The notes beneath the pieces are model-generated. The model was not told the DNA's origin and ran no database searches. It saw only the letters and a list, made by a program, of their open reading frames with translations. The translations under genes were made by a program, and so were the position numbers. A stretch of 47,900 nucleotides of DNA from Prevotella sp. (lineage in GTDB: Bacteria > Bacteroidota > Bacteroidia > Bacteroidales > Bacteroidaceae), in NCBI GenBank assembly GCA_017847725.1, contig JAGAXW010000016.1, positions 1-47,900 on the forward strand. The letters are read 5' to 3'. Positions 22,150 through 30,675 of the stretch are shown one piece after another (position 1 is the first letter of the stretch; the number at the start of each line of letters is the position of its first letter).

Positions 22150-23466
22150 ATGAAAGAGACACCAATCAAGAGAGAAATTGTAGACAGGCTCGTCAGCGAA
22201 CTGGGCATCAAGGACTTTGCCAAGGCAACCATCCGCGAGGTGAAGCAGGTGGCCGCCCGTGCCGAGCAGGAGAGTGGGGTGGAGTTTATCAAGATGGAGA
22301 TGGGCATCCCTGGACTGCCTGCCGCACAGGTAGGAGTCGACGCGCAAATCAAGGCGTTGCAGGACGGTATTGCCCACTCGTATCCTGACATTCAGGGAGC
22401 TCCCGTGCTGAAGCGCGAGGCATCGCGCTTCGTGAAAGCTTTCATCGGACTGGACGTTCCAGCCGAATGTTGTGTACCCGTAAGCGGTTCGATGCAGGGC
22501 ACGTTTGCTTCATTTCTGACTTGTTCGCAGGCCGATAAGCGTCGCGACACGGTACTGTTTATCGACCCCGGTTTCCCCGTGCAGAAGATGCAGCTGCAGG
22601 TGATGGGCGTGAAGCTGGAGACTTTCGACGTATATGACTACCGCGGCGAGAAGCTGGGCCCGAAGGTGGAAAGCTATCTGAAGAAGGGTAACATCTGCGC
22701 CATCGTGTATTCGAATCCTAACAATCCTTCGTGGGTGTGTCTGAACGAGCAAGAGTTGCAGTCAATCGGCGAGTTGGCCACCCGGTATGACGCCATCGTA
22801 ATGGAAGACCTGGCCTACTTTGCCATGGACTTCCGCCAGAACCTGAGCGTACCCTTCGAGCCGCCCTACCAGCCAACGGTGGGCCGCTATACAGACAACT
22901 ATATGCTGCTCATCAGCGGTTCCAAGGCGTTCAGCTATGCTGGCGAGCGCATCGGTGTGGTATGTATCTCCGACAAACTGTTCCACCGCCATTTCGCCGA
23001 CTTAGCAGCACGCTACGAGGGACTGCCCTTCGGACTGGTGTTCTCCACGCGTATGCTCTATGCCCTGTCGAGCGGAACGAGCCACTCGGCACAGTATGCT
23101 CTGGCAGCCATGCTGAAGGCTGCCAGCGACGGCACTTACGACTTCCGCAAGGAGGTGAGCGTGTATGGCGAGAGGGCGCACAAGCTGAAGGAGATATTCC
23201 TGCGCCACGGTTTCCACATCGTCTACGACAAAGACCTTGACAAGCCTGTTGCCGATGGTTTCTACTTCACCATCGGCTATGAGGGAATGACGAGCGGCCA
23301 GTTGGCCCGTGAGCTGATGTACTATGGCGTGTCGGCCATCTGTCTGATTACGACGGGCTCCCATCAGGAAGGTCTGCGCGTGTGCACGTCGTTCATCGAG
23401 GACCATCAGTATGCCCAGTTGGAAGAGCGCATGTGCATTTTCGAGGAGAACAATCCCCATGCCTGA
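22150..23466 (+). CDS. Class I/II PLP-dependent aminotransferase
   Basis: This 438-residue fold-type I aminotransferase has the PLP lysine K259 in ISGSKAFSYAGERIG. The cofactor aspartate and asparagine regions are IVYSNPNNPSWVC and MEDLAYFAMDF, and the N-terminal substrate loop is MEMGIPGLPAAQVG. The C-terminus has the small-domain arginine region EGLRVCTSF. It transfers amino groups between an amino acid and a 2-oxo acid in the cytoplasm; the substrate is not clear, and aspartate, aromatic or branched-chain substrates are possible. It lies one gene from iorAB, which acts on aryl pyruvates, so an aromatic substrate is attractive but unproven. It is monocistronic, with its own promoter and a shared terminator. 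Confidence 0.88.
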   Translation: MKETPIKREIVDRLVSELGIKDFAKATIREVKQVAARAEQESGVEFIKMEMGIPGLPAAQVGVDAQIKALQDGIAHSYPDIQGAPVLKREASRFVKAFIGLDVPAECCVPVSGSMQGTFASFLTCSQADKRRDTVLFIDPGFPVQKMQLQVMGVKLETFDVYDYRGEKLGPKVESYLKKGNICAIVYSNPNNPSWVCLNEQELQSIGELATRYDAIVMEDLAYFAMDFRQNLSVPFEPPYQPTVGRYTDNYMLLISGSKAFSYAGERIGVVCISDKLFHRHFADLAARYEGLPFGLVFSTRMLYALSSGTSHSAQYALAAMLKAASDGTYDFRKEVSVYGERAHKLKEIFLRHGFHIVYDKDLDKPVADGFYFTIGYEGMTSGQLARELMYYGVSAICLITTGSHQEGLRVCTSFIEDHQYAQLEERMCIFEENNPHA

Positions 23467-23471
23467 TAAAG

Positions 23472-23508
23472 AATATGTCCTCAGAACTTATTGTTCTGGG
23501 GACATATT
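23472..23508. terminator. Bidirectional terminator overlapping the end of the 23488 gene
   Basis: A 16-bp stem (23472-23487 with 23493-23508, one G-U pair) and a 5-base loop TTATT. It serves the convergent aminotransferase and minus-strand genes. The TAA stop of the minus gene (23488-23490) lies in the loop. Confidence 0.85.
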
Positions 23509-23910
23509 TACCGGTTCGAACTTGAAATCCTGTATGCTGACTCGCCGGATGTCATAGATTAGCTTTTTCTTCTTGTCTATGTACTTGCTGAGCAGCTTCT
23601 CTTTCTTACGTTCTGCTTTTTTCTTGGAGGTGGCGAAGAACGTCATGCAGACACGCTGCTGTAGTTGCAGTGAGTCGGCGAAATACTCCTTGAGCTGGTA
23701 GGAGTAGTGGTCGCGCCCCTCCAGGAACTTGGTCTTGCTGTCCATCCATGCCCCCCTGACGTCTTGGATGTCGGTGATGTAGATGATGGAGTCCTGGAAG
23801 GAAGCCGAGAACCCGAACATGTATACGTGGGCGGGCTGTATGCGCTTGGCCGAAGCCCCGGTGGCTGCGGTCAGCAGCAGGGCGAAGAGGATATACTTTA
23901 TTTTTTTCAT
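23488..23910 (-). CDS. Small secreted protein coupled to the primary sigma factor gene
   Basis: This 140-residue protein has a classical signal peptide (MKK, hydrophobic [12 protein letters not shown], ending ASA). The mature part has a short beta-like section ([19 protein letters not shown]), a central region with [14 protein letters not shown], and a strongly basic Lys/Glu helix ([16 protein letters not shown]) near residues 95-115. I recognise no named family and it has no catalytic motif. Its ATG overlaps the stop of the sigma factor gene as ATGA, so it is translated from the same message. It would be periplasmic or at the envelope. Confidence 0.75.
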   Translation of the reverse strand: MKKIKYILFALLLTAATGASAKRIQPAHVYMFGFSASFQDSIIYITDIQDVRGAWMDSKTKFLEGRDHYSYQLKEYFADSLQLQQRVCMTFFATSKKKAERKKEKLLSKYIDKKKKLIYDIRRVSIQDFKFEPVNMSPEQ

Positions 23911-24770
23911 TGTCCTAAATATGCTTTTAACATCTTATTCTTTGTATTGCTGCGCAGACGGCGGATGGCTTTCTCCTTAATCTGTCGTACGCGTTCGCGC
24001 GTGAGGCCGTATTTGTTGCCGATTTCCTCGAGGGTCATCTCTTTCTCGCCGATGCCATAGAATGCTTTAATGACGCATCGCTCGCGGTCGTTGAGCGTCT
24101 GGAGCAGGTTGGTTATCTCGGCATGCAGTGACTCTGCCACCAGCTCTCGGTCGGCCATCGGTGCGTCGTCGTTGACGAGCACGTCGAGCAGGCTATTGTC
24201 CTCGCCGTCGACGAAAGGCGCGTCGACCGATACGTGGCGTGCGTTGACCAGCATGGCCTCGCCGACTTTCTCCTCGGGCAGGTCTATCTGTTCCGATATC
24301 TCATCGACCGACGGTCGTCTCTCGTTCTCCTGCTCAAACTTGTTGAGGATGCGGTTTATCTTGTTGACGGATCCTACCTGATTGAGCGGCAGCCTGACGA
24401 TGCGGCTCTGCTCGGCGATGGCCTGCAGGATGCTCTGCCTAATCCACCATACGGCATAGGAGATGAACTTGAAACCTCGCGTCTCGTCGAACTTCTCTGC
24501 CGCCTTGATGAGTCCCAGATTGCCCTCGTTGATGAGGTCGGGCAGTGAGAGCCCCTGGTTCTGATATTGCTTGGCTACTGATACCACAAACCTGAGATTG
24601 GCCTTGGTCAGCCGCTCGAGGGCTTTGCGGTCGCCTTTGCGTATGCGCTGGGCGAGCTCCACTTCCTCGTCGGTGGTGAGCAGCTCTTCACGTCCTATCT
24701 CGGACAGGTATTTTTCGAGCGCCTCACTCTCGCGGTTGGTAATAGATTTGGTTATCTTCAGTTGTCTCAT
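23907..24770 (-). CDS. rpoD: Primary (sigma-70 type) RNA polymerase sigma factor
   Basis: The 287-residue protein starts at ATG 24768-24770 ([15 protein letters not shown]), the conserved start I recall for the Bacteroidetes primary sigma; the longer frame to 24800 crosses the promoter. Region 1.2 is [17 protein letters not shown], region 2 contains the core-binding and melting motif [20 protein letters not shown] and [18 protein letters not shown], region 3 follows, and region 4.2 has the helix-turn-helix [19 protein letters not shown]. Region 1.1 and the non-conserved region are absent, which is normal for this phylum. It is the factor expected to read the TTTG/TAnnTTTG promoters seen across the window. 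The gene is coupled to a small secreted protein downstream. Confidence 0.95.
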   Translation of the reverse strand: MRQLKITKSITNRESEALEKYLSEIGREELLTTDEEVELAQRIRKGDRKALERLTKANLRFVVSVAKQYQNQGLSLPDLINEGNLGLIKAAEKFDETRGFKFISYAVWWIRQSILQAIAEQSRIVRLPLNQVGSVNKINRILNKFEQENERRPSVDEISEQIDLPEEKVGEAMLVNARHVSVDAPFVDGEDNSLLDVLVNDDAPMADRELVAESLHAEITNLLQTLNDRERCVIKAFYGIGEKEMTLEEIGNKYGLTRERVRQIKEKAIRRLRSNTKNKMLKAYLGQ

Positions 24771-24797
24771 GTTGGTCATGGATTTTATAGCCAAATG

Positions 24798-24829
24798 CAA
24801 AAGTAAGATATTTTTTCGGAATTACCAAA
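24798..24829 (-). promoter_or_regulatory. Promoter of rpoD, nested in the htrA terminator
   Basis: On the minus strand, TTTG (24826-24829), 20 bases, TACTTTTG (24798-24805). The -33 box lies in the loop and the -7 box in one arm of the htrA terminator hairpin. Confidence 0.83.
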
Positions 24830-24845
24830 AGAATATCTTACTTTT
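24799..24845 (-). terminator. Terminator of htrA (14-bp perfect inverted repeat)
   Basis: Arms AAAAGTAAGATATT (24799-24812) and its exact complement (24832-24845) with a 19-base loop. It lies downstream of the htrA stop at 24882 and gives a T-rich tail on the minus strand. Confidence 0.78.
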
Positions 24846-24881
24846 TTACGCTTTGCGGTCAGAGCTGCTGTCCGCCCAGAC

Positions 24882-26345
24882 TTATTCGTTCTGCAGGTAC
24901 ACTACGAAGCCGCCGCGCTTGCCAGTGGGGAAGATACCCTTGATGACGAGCATCTGGTCCTTGGCGTCCTTGACAGCCTGCTGCAGGTCGTCGAAGCTGC
25001 GCATGGGCTGGTCGTTGACCTGCTGGATGATGAAGCCCTTGGGCACTCCGGCCTCGCGCATCTTGCCGCCGCTCACCTTGAGCACCTCCAGTCCGTAATT
25101 GATTTCGAGCTGTTTCTTCTGTGAGTCGGTGATGGGGCGCACGTCGATGCCCAGTATGTCGACGTCTGCATTCTTCACAACCTTGGTGGTGCCCTGCTCG
25201 TTCTTGAGTGTCAGCGTGACGCTCTTCTCCTTCTTGTTGCGCAGGTACTTCACCGTCACCTTGTCGCCGGGGCGCTTCTGTGCGATGATGGCCTGCAGCT
25301 CGCCGAAGTTCTTCACCTTCTGTCCGTCCACGTGTGTCAGCACGTCGCCCTTCTGGATGCCGGCATCGGCAGCGGCGCCGTCCTCTACAACCTTGTCGAC
25401 GTAGATACCCTCCATGGTGCCGAAGTCCTCAACATCTTTGTCCTGATCTTTCATGGCGTCGACATAGTTCTTGACGTCCATGCCCTGTATGCCAATCATG
25501 GCACGCTGGTAGCTGCCGTACTTCTTGAAGTCCTCCACGGCCTTGTTGACGATGGTGGTGGGGATGGCAAATCCATAGCCGATGTTAGAGCCCGTCTGCG
25601 AGTAAATCATGGCGTTGATGCCGATGAGCTCGCCGCGCGTGTTGACCAGTGCGCCTCCCGAGTTACCCTGATTGATGGCAGCGTCGGTCTGAATCATCGA
25701 TGATACGCCCTGTCCCATGGAGCGTGCCTTGGCCGACACGATGCCTGCCGTCACGGTATTGTTCAGTCCGAGGGGGTTGCCCACGGCCAGCACCCATTCG
25801 CCCACCTTCACGTCGTCCGAGTTGGCTATCGTGATGGCTGGCAGGTTCTTGGCGTCAATCTTGATGAGGGCCAGGTCGGTAGTGGCGTCGGCTCCGATGA
25901 TGCGTGCGGAGTATTCCTTAGAGTTCTCGTTGAGTGTGACGGTGAGCTCGTCGGCTCCGTCTACCACGTGGTTGTTGGTGACGATGTATCCGTCGGCCGA
26001 GATGATGACGCCCGAACCTGCGGCGGCACGCTTAGGTGTCTCCACCTGGCGCTGGCGCTTGCCGTTGTTGCCCTGGCCGCGACCGAAGAAGCCGCCAAAC
26101 GGATCGGAGAAGAAGTCGGCGAAGGGGTCGCTGTACTCTACGGTCTGTACCTTCTTGTTGACGACCGACTTGATATAGACTACGGAAGGCAGCGACTTCT
26201 CTGCTGCGTAAGTCAGGTCTACGGGTTGTCCTGGCGCTGCGCTGGCAGCTGCAGGGGCAGCCTGTGTCTTATTGCAACTGGCTGCCGAGAAGGCAATGAC
26301 CATCAGGTACATTGCCGGCATCAAGCTTTTTACAATCTTTTTCAT
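24882..26345 (-). CDS. htrA: DegP/HtrA-type serine protease, predicted lipoprotein
   Basis: This 487-residue envelope protease/chaperone degrades misfolded proteins. A signal peptide ends in a lipobox, SAASC, with the lipid-bearing cysteine at C24, so it is probably membrane-anchored on the periplasmic side. A Phe/Gly/Asp-rich linker (about 71-92) precedes the trypsin-like domain. The triad is H126 (VTNNHVVDG), D157 (TTDLALIK) and S229 (GNSGGAL). Two PDZ domains follow (about 280-380 and 395-485); the carboxylate loop of the first is near RAMIGIQG. Length and layout match Bacteroidetes DegP. It is monocistronic. A terminator that doubles as the rpoD promoter lies downstream. Confidence 0.94.
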   Translation of the reverse strand: MKKIVKSLMPAMYLMVIAFSAASCNKTQAAPAAASAAPGQPVDLTYAAEKSLPSVVYIKSVVNKKVQTVEYSDPFADFFSDPFGGFFGRGQGNNGKRQRQVETPKRAAAGSGVIISADGYIVTNNHVVDGADELTVTLNENSKEYSARIIGADATTDLALIKIDAKNLPAITIANSDDVKVGEWVLAVGNPLGLNNTVTAGIVSAKARSMGQGVSSMIQTDAAINQGNSGGALVNTRGELIGINAMIYSQTGSNIGYGFAIPTTIVNKAVEDFKKYGSYQRAMIGIQGMDVKNYVDAMKDQDKDVEDFGTMEGIYVDKVVEDGAAADAGIQKGDVLTHVDGQKVKNFGELQAIIAQKRPGDKVTVKYLRNKKEKSVTLTLKNEQGTTKVVKNADVDILGIDVRPITDSQKKQLEINYGLEVLKVSGGKMREAGVPKGFIIQQVNDQPMRSFDDLQQAVKDAKDQMLVIKGIFPTGKRGGFVVYLQNE

Positions 26346-26397
26346 ACGTTATACTGTTTAATATGTTAATATTTTATTTCTTGTGTGAAACCGAGTG

Positions 26398-26405
26398 CAA
26401 ATATA
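26398..26405 (-). promoter_or_regulatory. -7 box TATATTTG of htrA
   Basis: TATATTTG on the minus strand, 52 bases before the htrA start. No TTTG is found at the -33 distance, so control by a stress regulator is possible. Confidence 0.62.
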
Positions 26406-26511
26406 GGGGCAAAAATTGTGATTCTGCCAATTTGTCGTAACTTTTTGTCGCAATTTAACACTTTACTGCCATCACTTAACTGCTGTTAGAAATTAACGGT
26501 CGTAATCTTAA

Positions 26512-26544
26512 AAAACTGACAAATTTAACGGATTTGTCAGTTTT
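26512..26544. terminator. Terminator after hisB
   Basis: A perfect 13-bp stem (AAAACTGACAAAT at 26512-26524 and its complement at 26532-26544) with a 7-base loop and a T-run on the minus strand. It lies 34 bases beyond the hisB stop. Confidence 0.87.
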
Positions 26545-26578
26545 GATTATGAATATGTAATTATCGGGTAACGAACTG

Positions 26579-27664
26579 TTATAGTGCCCCTTTCGTTGAC
26601 GGCAGTTCGTAGTGGTAGACGTCGCGTCGCACGGCCATCTTCAGTGCGCGTGCCAGTGCCTTGAAGATGCCCTCTATCTTGTGGTGCTCGTTCTGGCCCT
26701 CAGCCCGGATGTTGAGGTTCATCTTGGCGGCGTCGCTCAGGCTTTTGAAGAAGTGGAGGAACATCTCGGTGGGCATCTCGCCGATGCGTTCGCGGTGGAA
26801 GTCGGCCTCCCAGACCAGCCAGGGCCGTCCGCCAAAGTCGAGGCACACCGAGCAGAGGCAGTCGTCCATGGGCAGTGCGTAACCGTAGCGCTCGATGCCC
26901 CGCTTGTCGCCTAGTGCTTTCAGCAGACATTCGCCCAGTGCTAGCGCTGTGTCTTCGATGGTGTGGTGCTCGTCCACCTCTAGGTCGCCCTTGGTGCGTA
27001 TGGTCAGGTCTATCATGCCATGCTTGCCAATCTGCTCGAGCATGTGGTCGAAGAATCCCAGTCCGGTCTGGATGTCGCAGTGTCCGTTGCCGTCGAGGTC
27101 CACCTTTATATATATGTCGGTCTCCTTGGTGGTGCGCCTCACCTCGGCCGTGCGTTCGCCCCCATAGGCTGTTGCCACGGCCTTCTCCCAGCTCCCGGCG
27201 GCATCGCCGCCCGCAGCGCTGTCGATGTGCAGGAATCCGCAACCGATGTTCGCGGCAAACTGGCGGTCAGTGTCGCGGTCGCCGATGACGTAGCTGCCGC
27301 TGATGTCATATTCGCTGCTGTCGATGTACTTCTTTACCAGTCCGGTGTTGGGTTTTCGCGTGGGAGCGTTGTCTTCAGGAAAGTGCGGGTCGATGAGGAT
27401 GTCGTCGAACACGACGCCCTCGCCCTTCAGTGTATCGAGGATAAAGTTGTGTACGGGCCAGAAAGTATCTTCGGGAAAGGCCTCGGTGCCCAGTCCGTCC
27501 TGATTGCTGACCATCACGAACTCATAGTCGGTGTGTTGGCGCAGGAAGGCCAGGCTGCTGATGGCGCGCGGTACGAACTGCAGCTTCTCGAAAGCATCTA
27601 TCTGCTCGTCGGCCGGCTCACGTATGATGGTGCCGTCGCGGTCGATGAAGAGTATTTTTTTCAT
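26579..27664 (-). CDS. hisB: Bifunctional histidinol-phosphatase / imidazoleglycerol-phosphate dehydratase
   Basis: This 361-residue fusion performs two steps of histidine synthesis in the cytoplasm. The N-terminal HAD phosphatase has the nucleophile motif FIDRDGT (D8, D10), the SNQDGLGT motif and YVIGDRDTD. The C-terminal dehydratase (from about residue 178) has the paired manganese-binding motifs [13 protein letters not shown] and [16 protein letters not shown]. This is the enterobacterial-type fusion, which also occurs in Bacteroidetes. Its start overlaps the stop of the upstream membrane-protein gene (ATGA). No other his genes are present in the window, so hisB is apart from the main his operon or at the edge of it. 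Confidence 0.95.
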   Translation of the reverse strand: MKKILFIDRDGTIIREPADEQIDAFEKLQFVPRAISSLAFLRQHTDYEFVMVSNQDGLGTEAFPEDTFWPVHNFILDTLKGEGVVFDDILIDPHFPEDNAPTRKPNTGLVKKYIDSSEYDISGSYVIGDRDTDRQFAANIGCGFLHIDSAAGGDAAGSWEKAVATAYGGERTAEVRRTTKETDIYIKVDLDGNGHCDIQTGLGFFDHMLEQIGKHGMIDLTIRTKGDLEVDEHHTIEDTALALGECLLKALGDKRGIERYGYALPMDDCLCSVCLDFGGRPWLVWEADFHRERIGEMPTEMFLHFFKSLSDAAKMNLNIRAEGQNEHHKIEGIFKALARALKMAVRRDVYHYELPSTKGAL

Positions 27665-28401
27665 TGCAAGTTTAGTTCTTGTTTCTTACGTTCTTTCTTT
27701 CTGGTTTCCAGAGCCCCATAGGCATAGTAGCCGACAAATAGGAGGCTCAGCTGGAGGTAGCTGCCGATGAAGGCAGCCGTCAGCCACGTGACAGCCGCAA
27801 GCCACGGCATGGCGGCGGGCAGTCCCAGCGGGTCGCCCATCAGCGTTCCGGCCTGCGCCGTCACGCTGGCAGCAAGGAGCACCAGGGCGGGCAGCCCAAC
27901 TATCAGGAATACCGGTGTCAGCAGGATGTTGCCGCCCACCAGCAGGCAGAGCGTGAGCATCCAGTGGCGCAGGGCGGCACGCACGATGCGGCGTAGCGCC
28001 GCCGTCAGCGGCTTGCCCGGTACTGCCAGCCAGCGCAGTGGCGTCGGGATGTGGCCCTCCGTCATGTGCTCGCACAGCAGCATGCCAACCCTGGCGACGA
28101 TGAGCAACTGGATGGCCACGGCCAGTAGCAGTAGCAGGGCCACGGCGGCGAAGAGCATCCAGTGGTCGCGGGCGATGAATCCTCTGAACATCGGCAGTGC
28201 CAGCATCTGCAGGGCGACGGGCACCACCTGTCCGGTGACGAGTGTGCCTGTGACGGCTGCTGCCAGCGCATAGATCAGCGTCAGCAGCCATGAAGCCTTG
28301 AAGATGCGTCGGAAGTTGTCTATATAGAGGTGCAGCGCCGTGCGGACGACGCCGCGGTAGCTGCGTGCCTTGAAGAGAATCTCGTCTTGTGTTTTCTCCA
28401 T
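27661..28401 (-). CDS. Hypothetical multi-pass membrane protein upstream of hisB
   Basis: This 246-residue protein has about five to six hydrophobic segments (near residues 38-60, 80-105, 143-180 and 197-228). Between them is a basic, amphipathic loop ([20 protein letters not shown] then [10 protein letters not shown]). The N-terminus is soluble ([20 protein letters not shown]) and the C-terminus is rich in Lys and Glu. It has no signal peptide or catalytic motif and I recognise no family. It is the first gene of the unit that ends with hisB and overlaps it by four bases. It is strongly G+C-rich, in contrast to the locus that begins on the other side of the intergenic region. Confidence 0.75.
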   Translation of the reverse strand: MEKTQDEILFKARSYRGVVRTALHLYIDNFRRIFKASWLLTLIYALAAAVTGTLVTGQVVPVALQMLALPMFRGFIARDHWMLFAAVALLLLLAVAIQLLIVARVGMLLCEHMTEGHIPTPLRWLAVPGKPLTAALRRIVRAALRHWMLTLCLLVGGNILLTPVFLIVGLPALVLLAASVTAQAGTLMGDPLGLPAAMPWLAAVTWLTAAFIGSYLQLSLLFVGYYAYGALETRKKERKKQELNLQ

Positions 28402-28422
28402 GTCAGTCTTGTTTTATGATGG

Positions 28423-28430
28423 CAAATCTA
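28423..28430 (-). promoter_or_regulatory. Candidate -7 box TAGATTTG for the 28401 gene
   Basis: TAGATTTG on the minus strand, 22 bases before the start, the usual distance here. No -33 TTTG is present. Confidence 0.5.
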
Positions 28431-28882
28431 TAGGTTTTTTATAACCCATTGACTATCAGTTGTCTTTCAAGCCAGTATATAGGAGAGGTTACGAATTAGT
28501 TACATACAGAAGTCCGAAATTCTCCACGATTTGCTTAGGACTCTGATAGCTCTCTATCGACCTCATTTGCGGCTACAAAGGTACAAAACTATTTTCAAAT
28601 CAACGACACTTATGTCAATAAAACGATTCTTGATAGTGCATTTTAACGGGTCTTCACAGGAATGACGTGATACCAGCATCGTGCATGGCCAGCAGACGCA
28701 ACTCAAAATATAACGCCTCGTATGTGACGGCCCTGCATATCTGTTTCAAGCCTGAAGAAAGGAGTTACGCCTCAACGGCACCGATGTAGTACCCCTGCCG
28801 CCGTAGCAGCAGGGAAGTCTCAAGATGAATGGATGTAGAGAAAAAGCCAAAATAATCAATTAAAAAAGAGCAATAATTTTTC
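28431..28882. other. Intergenic stretch, no recognised gene, one strong -7 box
   Basis: About 450 bases at the border between the chromosomal genes and the utilisation locus. A good TACCTTTG box (28576-28583, minus strand) is present, which would give the 28401 gene a long leader of about 170 bases or start an unknown short RNA. A minus-strand frame of about 55 codons ending at 28654 is interrupted by one in-frame stop and matches nothing I know. No terminal inverted repeats or transposase signature are seen. Confidence 0.5.
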
Positions 28883-28917
28883 GGGAACGTTCCCATTCTT
28901 GTTTTGGAAACGTTCCC
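28883..28917. promoter_or_regulatory. Twin LacI-type palindromes upstream of the utilisation locus
   Basis: GGGAACGTTCCC (28883-28894, perfect) and GGAAACGTTCCC (28906-28917, one mismatch in symmetry), centres 23 bases apart. Both have the AACGTT core typical of LacI-family operators. They lie about 50-80 bases upstream of the -7 box at 28964. No LacI gene is in the window. Confidence 0.7.
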
Positions 28918-28963
28918 GTTAATTTTTTCGGTTGGAGCAGATGGAATTATAAATATTTCTTCC

Positions 28964-28971
28964 TATTTTTG
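28964..28971 (+). promoter_or_regulatory. -7 box TATTTTTG of the utilisation locus
   Basis: TATTTTTG, 30 bases before the ATG at 29002. No TTTG is at the -33 position, so transcription probably depends on a regulator bound at the twin palindromes just upstream. Confidence 0.68.
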
Positions 28972-29001
28972 CAGCAGATAATTCTTTAGCCAACCTTTAA
29001 A

Positions 29002-30675
29002 ATGATCTATCTTGACCTACTAACTATCTTTCTATTCTCTTTGGGTGTTCTGCTCACAGCTATAGCTTTTTCACGTACAGGAACCGACATGAAAAATTTC
29101 TTTGCCGGAGGTGGAAATGTGCCTTGGCCCATTAGTGGTTTGTCGCTTTTTATGGGATTTTTTTCCGCAGGGACTTTTGTTGTATGGGGTTCTATAGCCT
29201 ATAGCTTTGGGTGGGTAGCTGTCATGATACAGCTGTCTATGGCAATAGCTGGATTTGCCGTTGGTACATGGATTGGTCCTCGTTGGCATCAGACCCATTG
29301 CCTGACCGCTGCAGAATATATTAATGACCGTTTGGGTGTCAATGTTCAAAGAGTTTATACCTATATTTTTTTAATAGTATCGGTGTTTACCACTGGGTCG
29401 TTTCTCTATCCAGTCGCTAAGATAGTAGAAGTCGCAACAGGTATTCCGCTGACAGTATCCATTCTGGGGTTGGGCATACTCTGTATGATTTACGTATCCA
29501 TTGGTGGTTTGCGGGGTGTCGTCGTCACTGATGTCCTACAGTTTGTCATTTTGTTTGCAGCAGTGATCATTGTGGTGCCGTTGTCTTTTGACAAGATTGG
29601 TGGTTTCGAGAAGATGCTTACAGACGCTCCTGACGGATTCTTTTCCTGTTTCCAGGGAGAATATTCTATGTGGTTCATCATATCGTTCTGTGTCTATAAT
29701 ACCATCTTCTTAGGTGGCAACTGGGCTTACGTTCAACGTTATACCTCCGTGCAGACGTCAAAGGATTCTCGCAAGGTTGGCTGGCTATTCGGTTGCCTGT
29801 ATGTGGTTAGTGCAGTGTTATGGATGTTACCTCCGATGATTTATCGCATATACAATCCGTCGTTAGAAGGTCTTGATAATGAGAATGCCTATCTGCTCAT
29901 GTGTAAGGAGGCAATGCCCGGAGGACTGCTGGGCTTGATGCTGGGTGGTATGATTTTTGCGACGGCCAGTTCGTTGAATGCCACCTTGAATATTTCTGCT
30001 GGTGTATTTACGAATGATATATTCCGCCGTCTAAAACCGGAAGCCTCCAACGCAACTCTGATACGTGTCGCAAGACTTTCCACGCTTGGTTTTGGCATCA
30101 TGGCATTGATAGTGGCTTTATTGGTGAAGAGCATGGGTGGCATAGTCAGTGTGGTTATCAGTGTGGCAGCCTTGACAGGTGTTCCTTTGTATCTACCTTT
30201 AATATGGTCTCTGTTCTCCAAGCGACAGCATGCAGGTTCAGTACTGGGTGTCACTTTTATTAGTTTGACGATAAATCTGCTATTCAAGTTTGTGACACCG
30301 CTATTCGGATTATCTTTGAGTCGTGCTTGGGAGATGTCTGTAGGTGCTTTCGTCCCGGTGTTGCTGTTGGCTTTATCAGAGTGTTATCTATATGGCAGAA
30401 GATATATTGACCCCAGATACAGTAGTTATGTTGCCAAACAGAACTCTGCAGTATCAAATCAAGAGACGTTATCGGCTGAGGTTGTCATACAGTCACGGTC
30501 TGCAAATCATTTTACTCGTCAGGTGTTGGGTGTAGGTGTCCTGTTGTCAGGATTCATGATCTTTGTGCTGGGTTCTATACCTTCAGTGGAAAGTGAAATC
30601 CCGATGGTCATTGGCGTGCTTATCATGTGTATTGGATGTCTCATCATTTTGAAAAATAAAAAAGAGAAGATATGA
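29002..30675 (+). CDS. Sodium:solute symporter (SSS family)
   Basis: This 557-residue inner-membrane protein has about 13-14 hydrophobic helices. The N-terminus has FSRTGTDMKNFFAGGGNVPW, the usual opening of SSS carriers, then SLFMGFFSAGTFVVWGSIAY. A further family segment is LTAAEYINDRLGVNVQR. Members use the sodium gradient to import sugars, uronates, sialic acid, amino acids or vitamins. Being first in a locus with an oxidoreductase and Sus proteins, it probably imports the sugar or sugar acid released by the secreted enzymes. Its stop overlaps the oxidoreductase start (ATGA), which ties transport to the next step. The substrate is not readable. Confidence 0.9.
   Translation: MIYLDLLTIFLFSLGVLLTAIAFSRTGTDMKNFFAGGGNVPWPISGLSLFMGFFSAGTFVVWGSIAYSFGWVAVMIQLSMAIAGFAVGTWIGPRWHQTHCLTAAEYINDRLGVNVQRVYTYIFLIVSVFTTGSFLYPVAKIVEVATGIPLTVSILGLGILCMIYVSIGGLRGVVVTDVLQFVILFAAVIIVVPLSFDKIGGFEKMLTDAPDGFFSCFQGEYSMWFIISFCVYNTIFLGGNWAYVQRYTSVQTSKDSRKVGWLFGCLYVVSAVLWMLPPMIYRIYNPSLEGLDNENAYLLMCKEAMPGGLLGLMLGGMIFATASSLNATLNISAGVFTNDIFRRLKPEASNATLIRVARLSTLGFGIMALIVALLVKSMGGIVSVVISVAALTGVPLYLPLIWSLFSKRQHAGSVLGVTFISLTINLLFKFVTPLFGLSLSRAWEMSVGAFVPVLLLALSECYLYGRRYIDPRYSSYVAKQNSAVSNQETLSAEVVIQSRSANHFTRQVLGVGVLLSGFMIFVLGSIPSVESEIPMVIGVLIMCIGCLIILKNKKEKI

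Noticed and set aside
28654-28860. Minus-strand reading frame in the intergenic region, with one internal stop
   Set aside because: It is about 55-60 codons in two pieces and resembles no family I know; it may be a gene remnant or chance.
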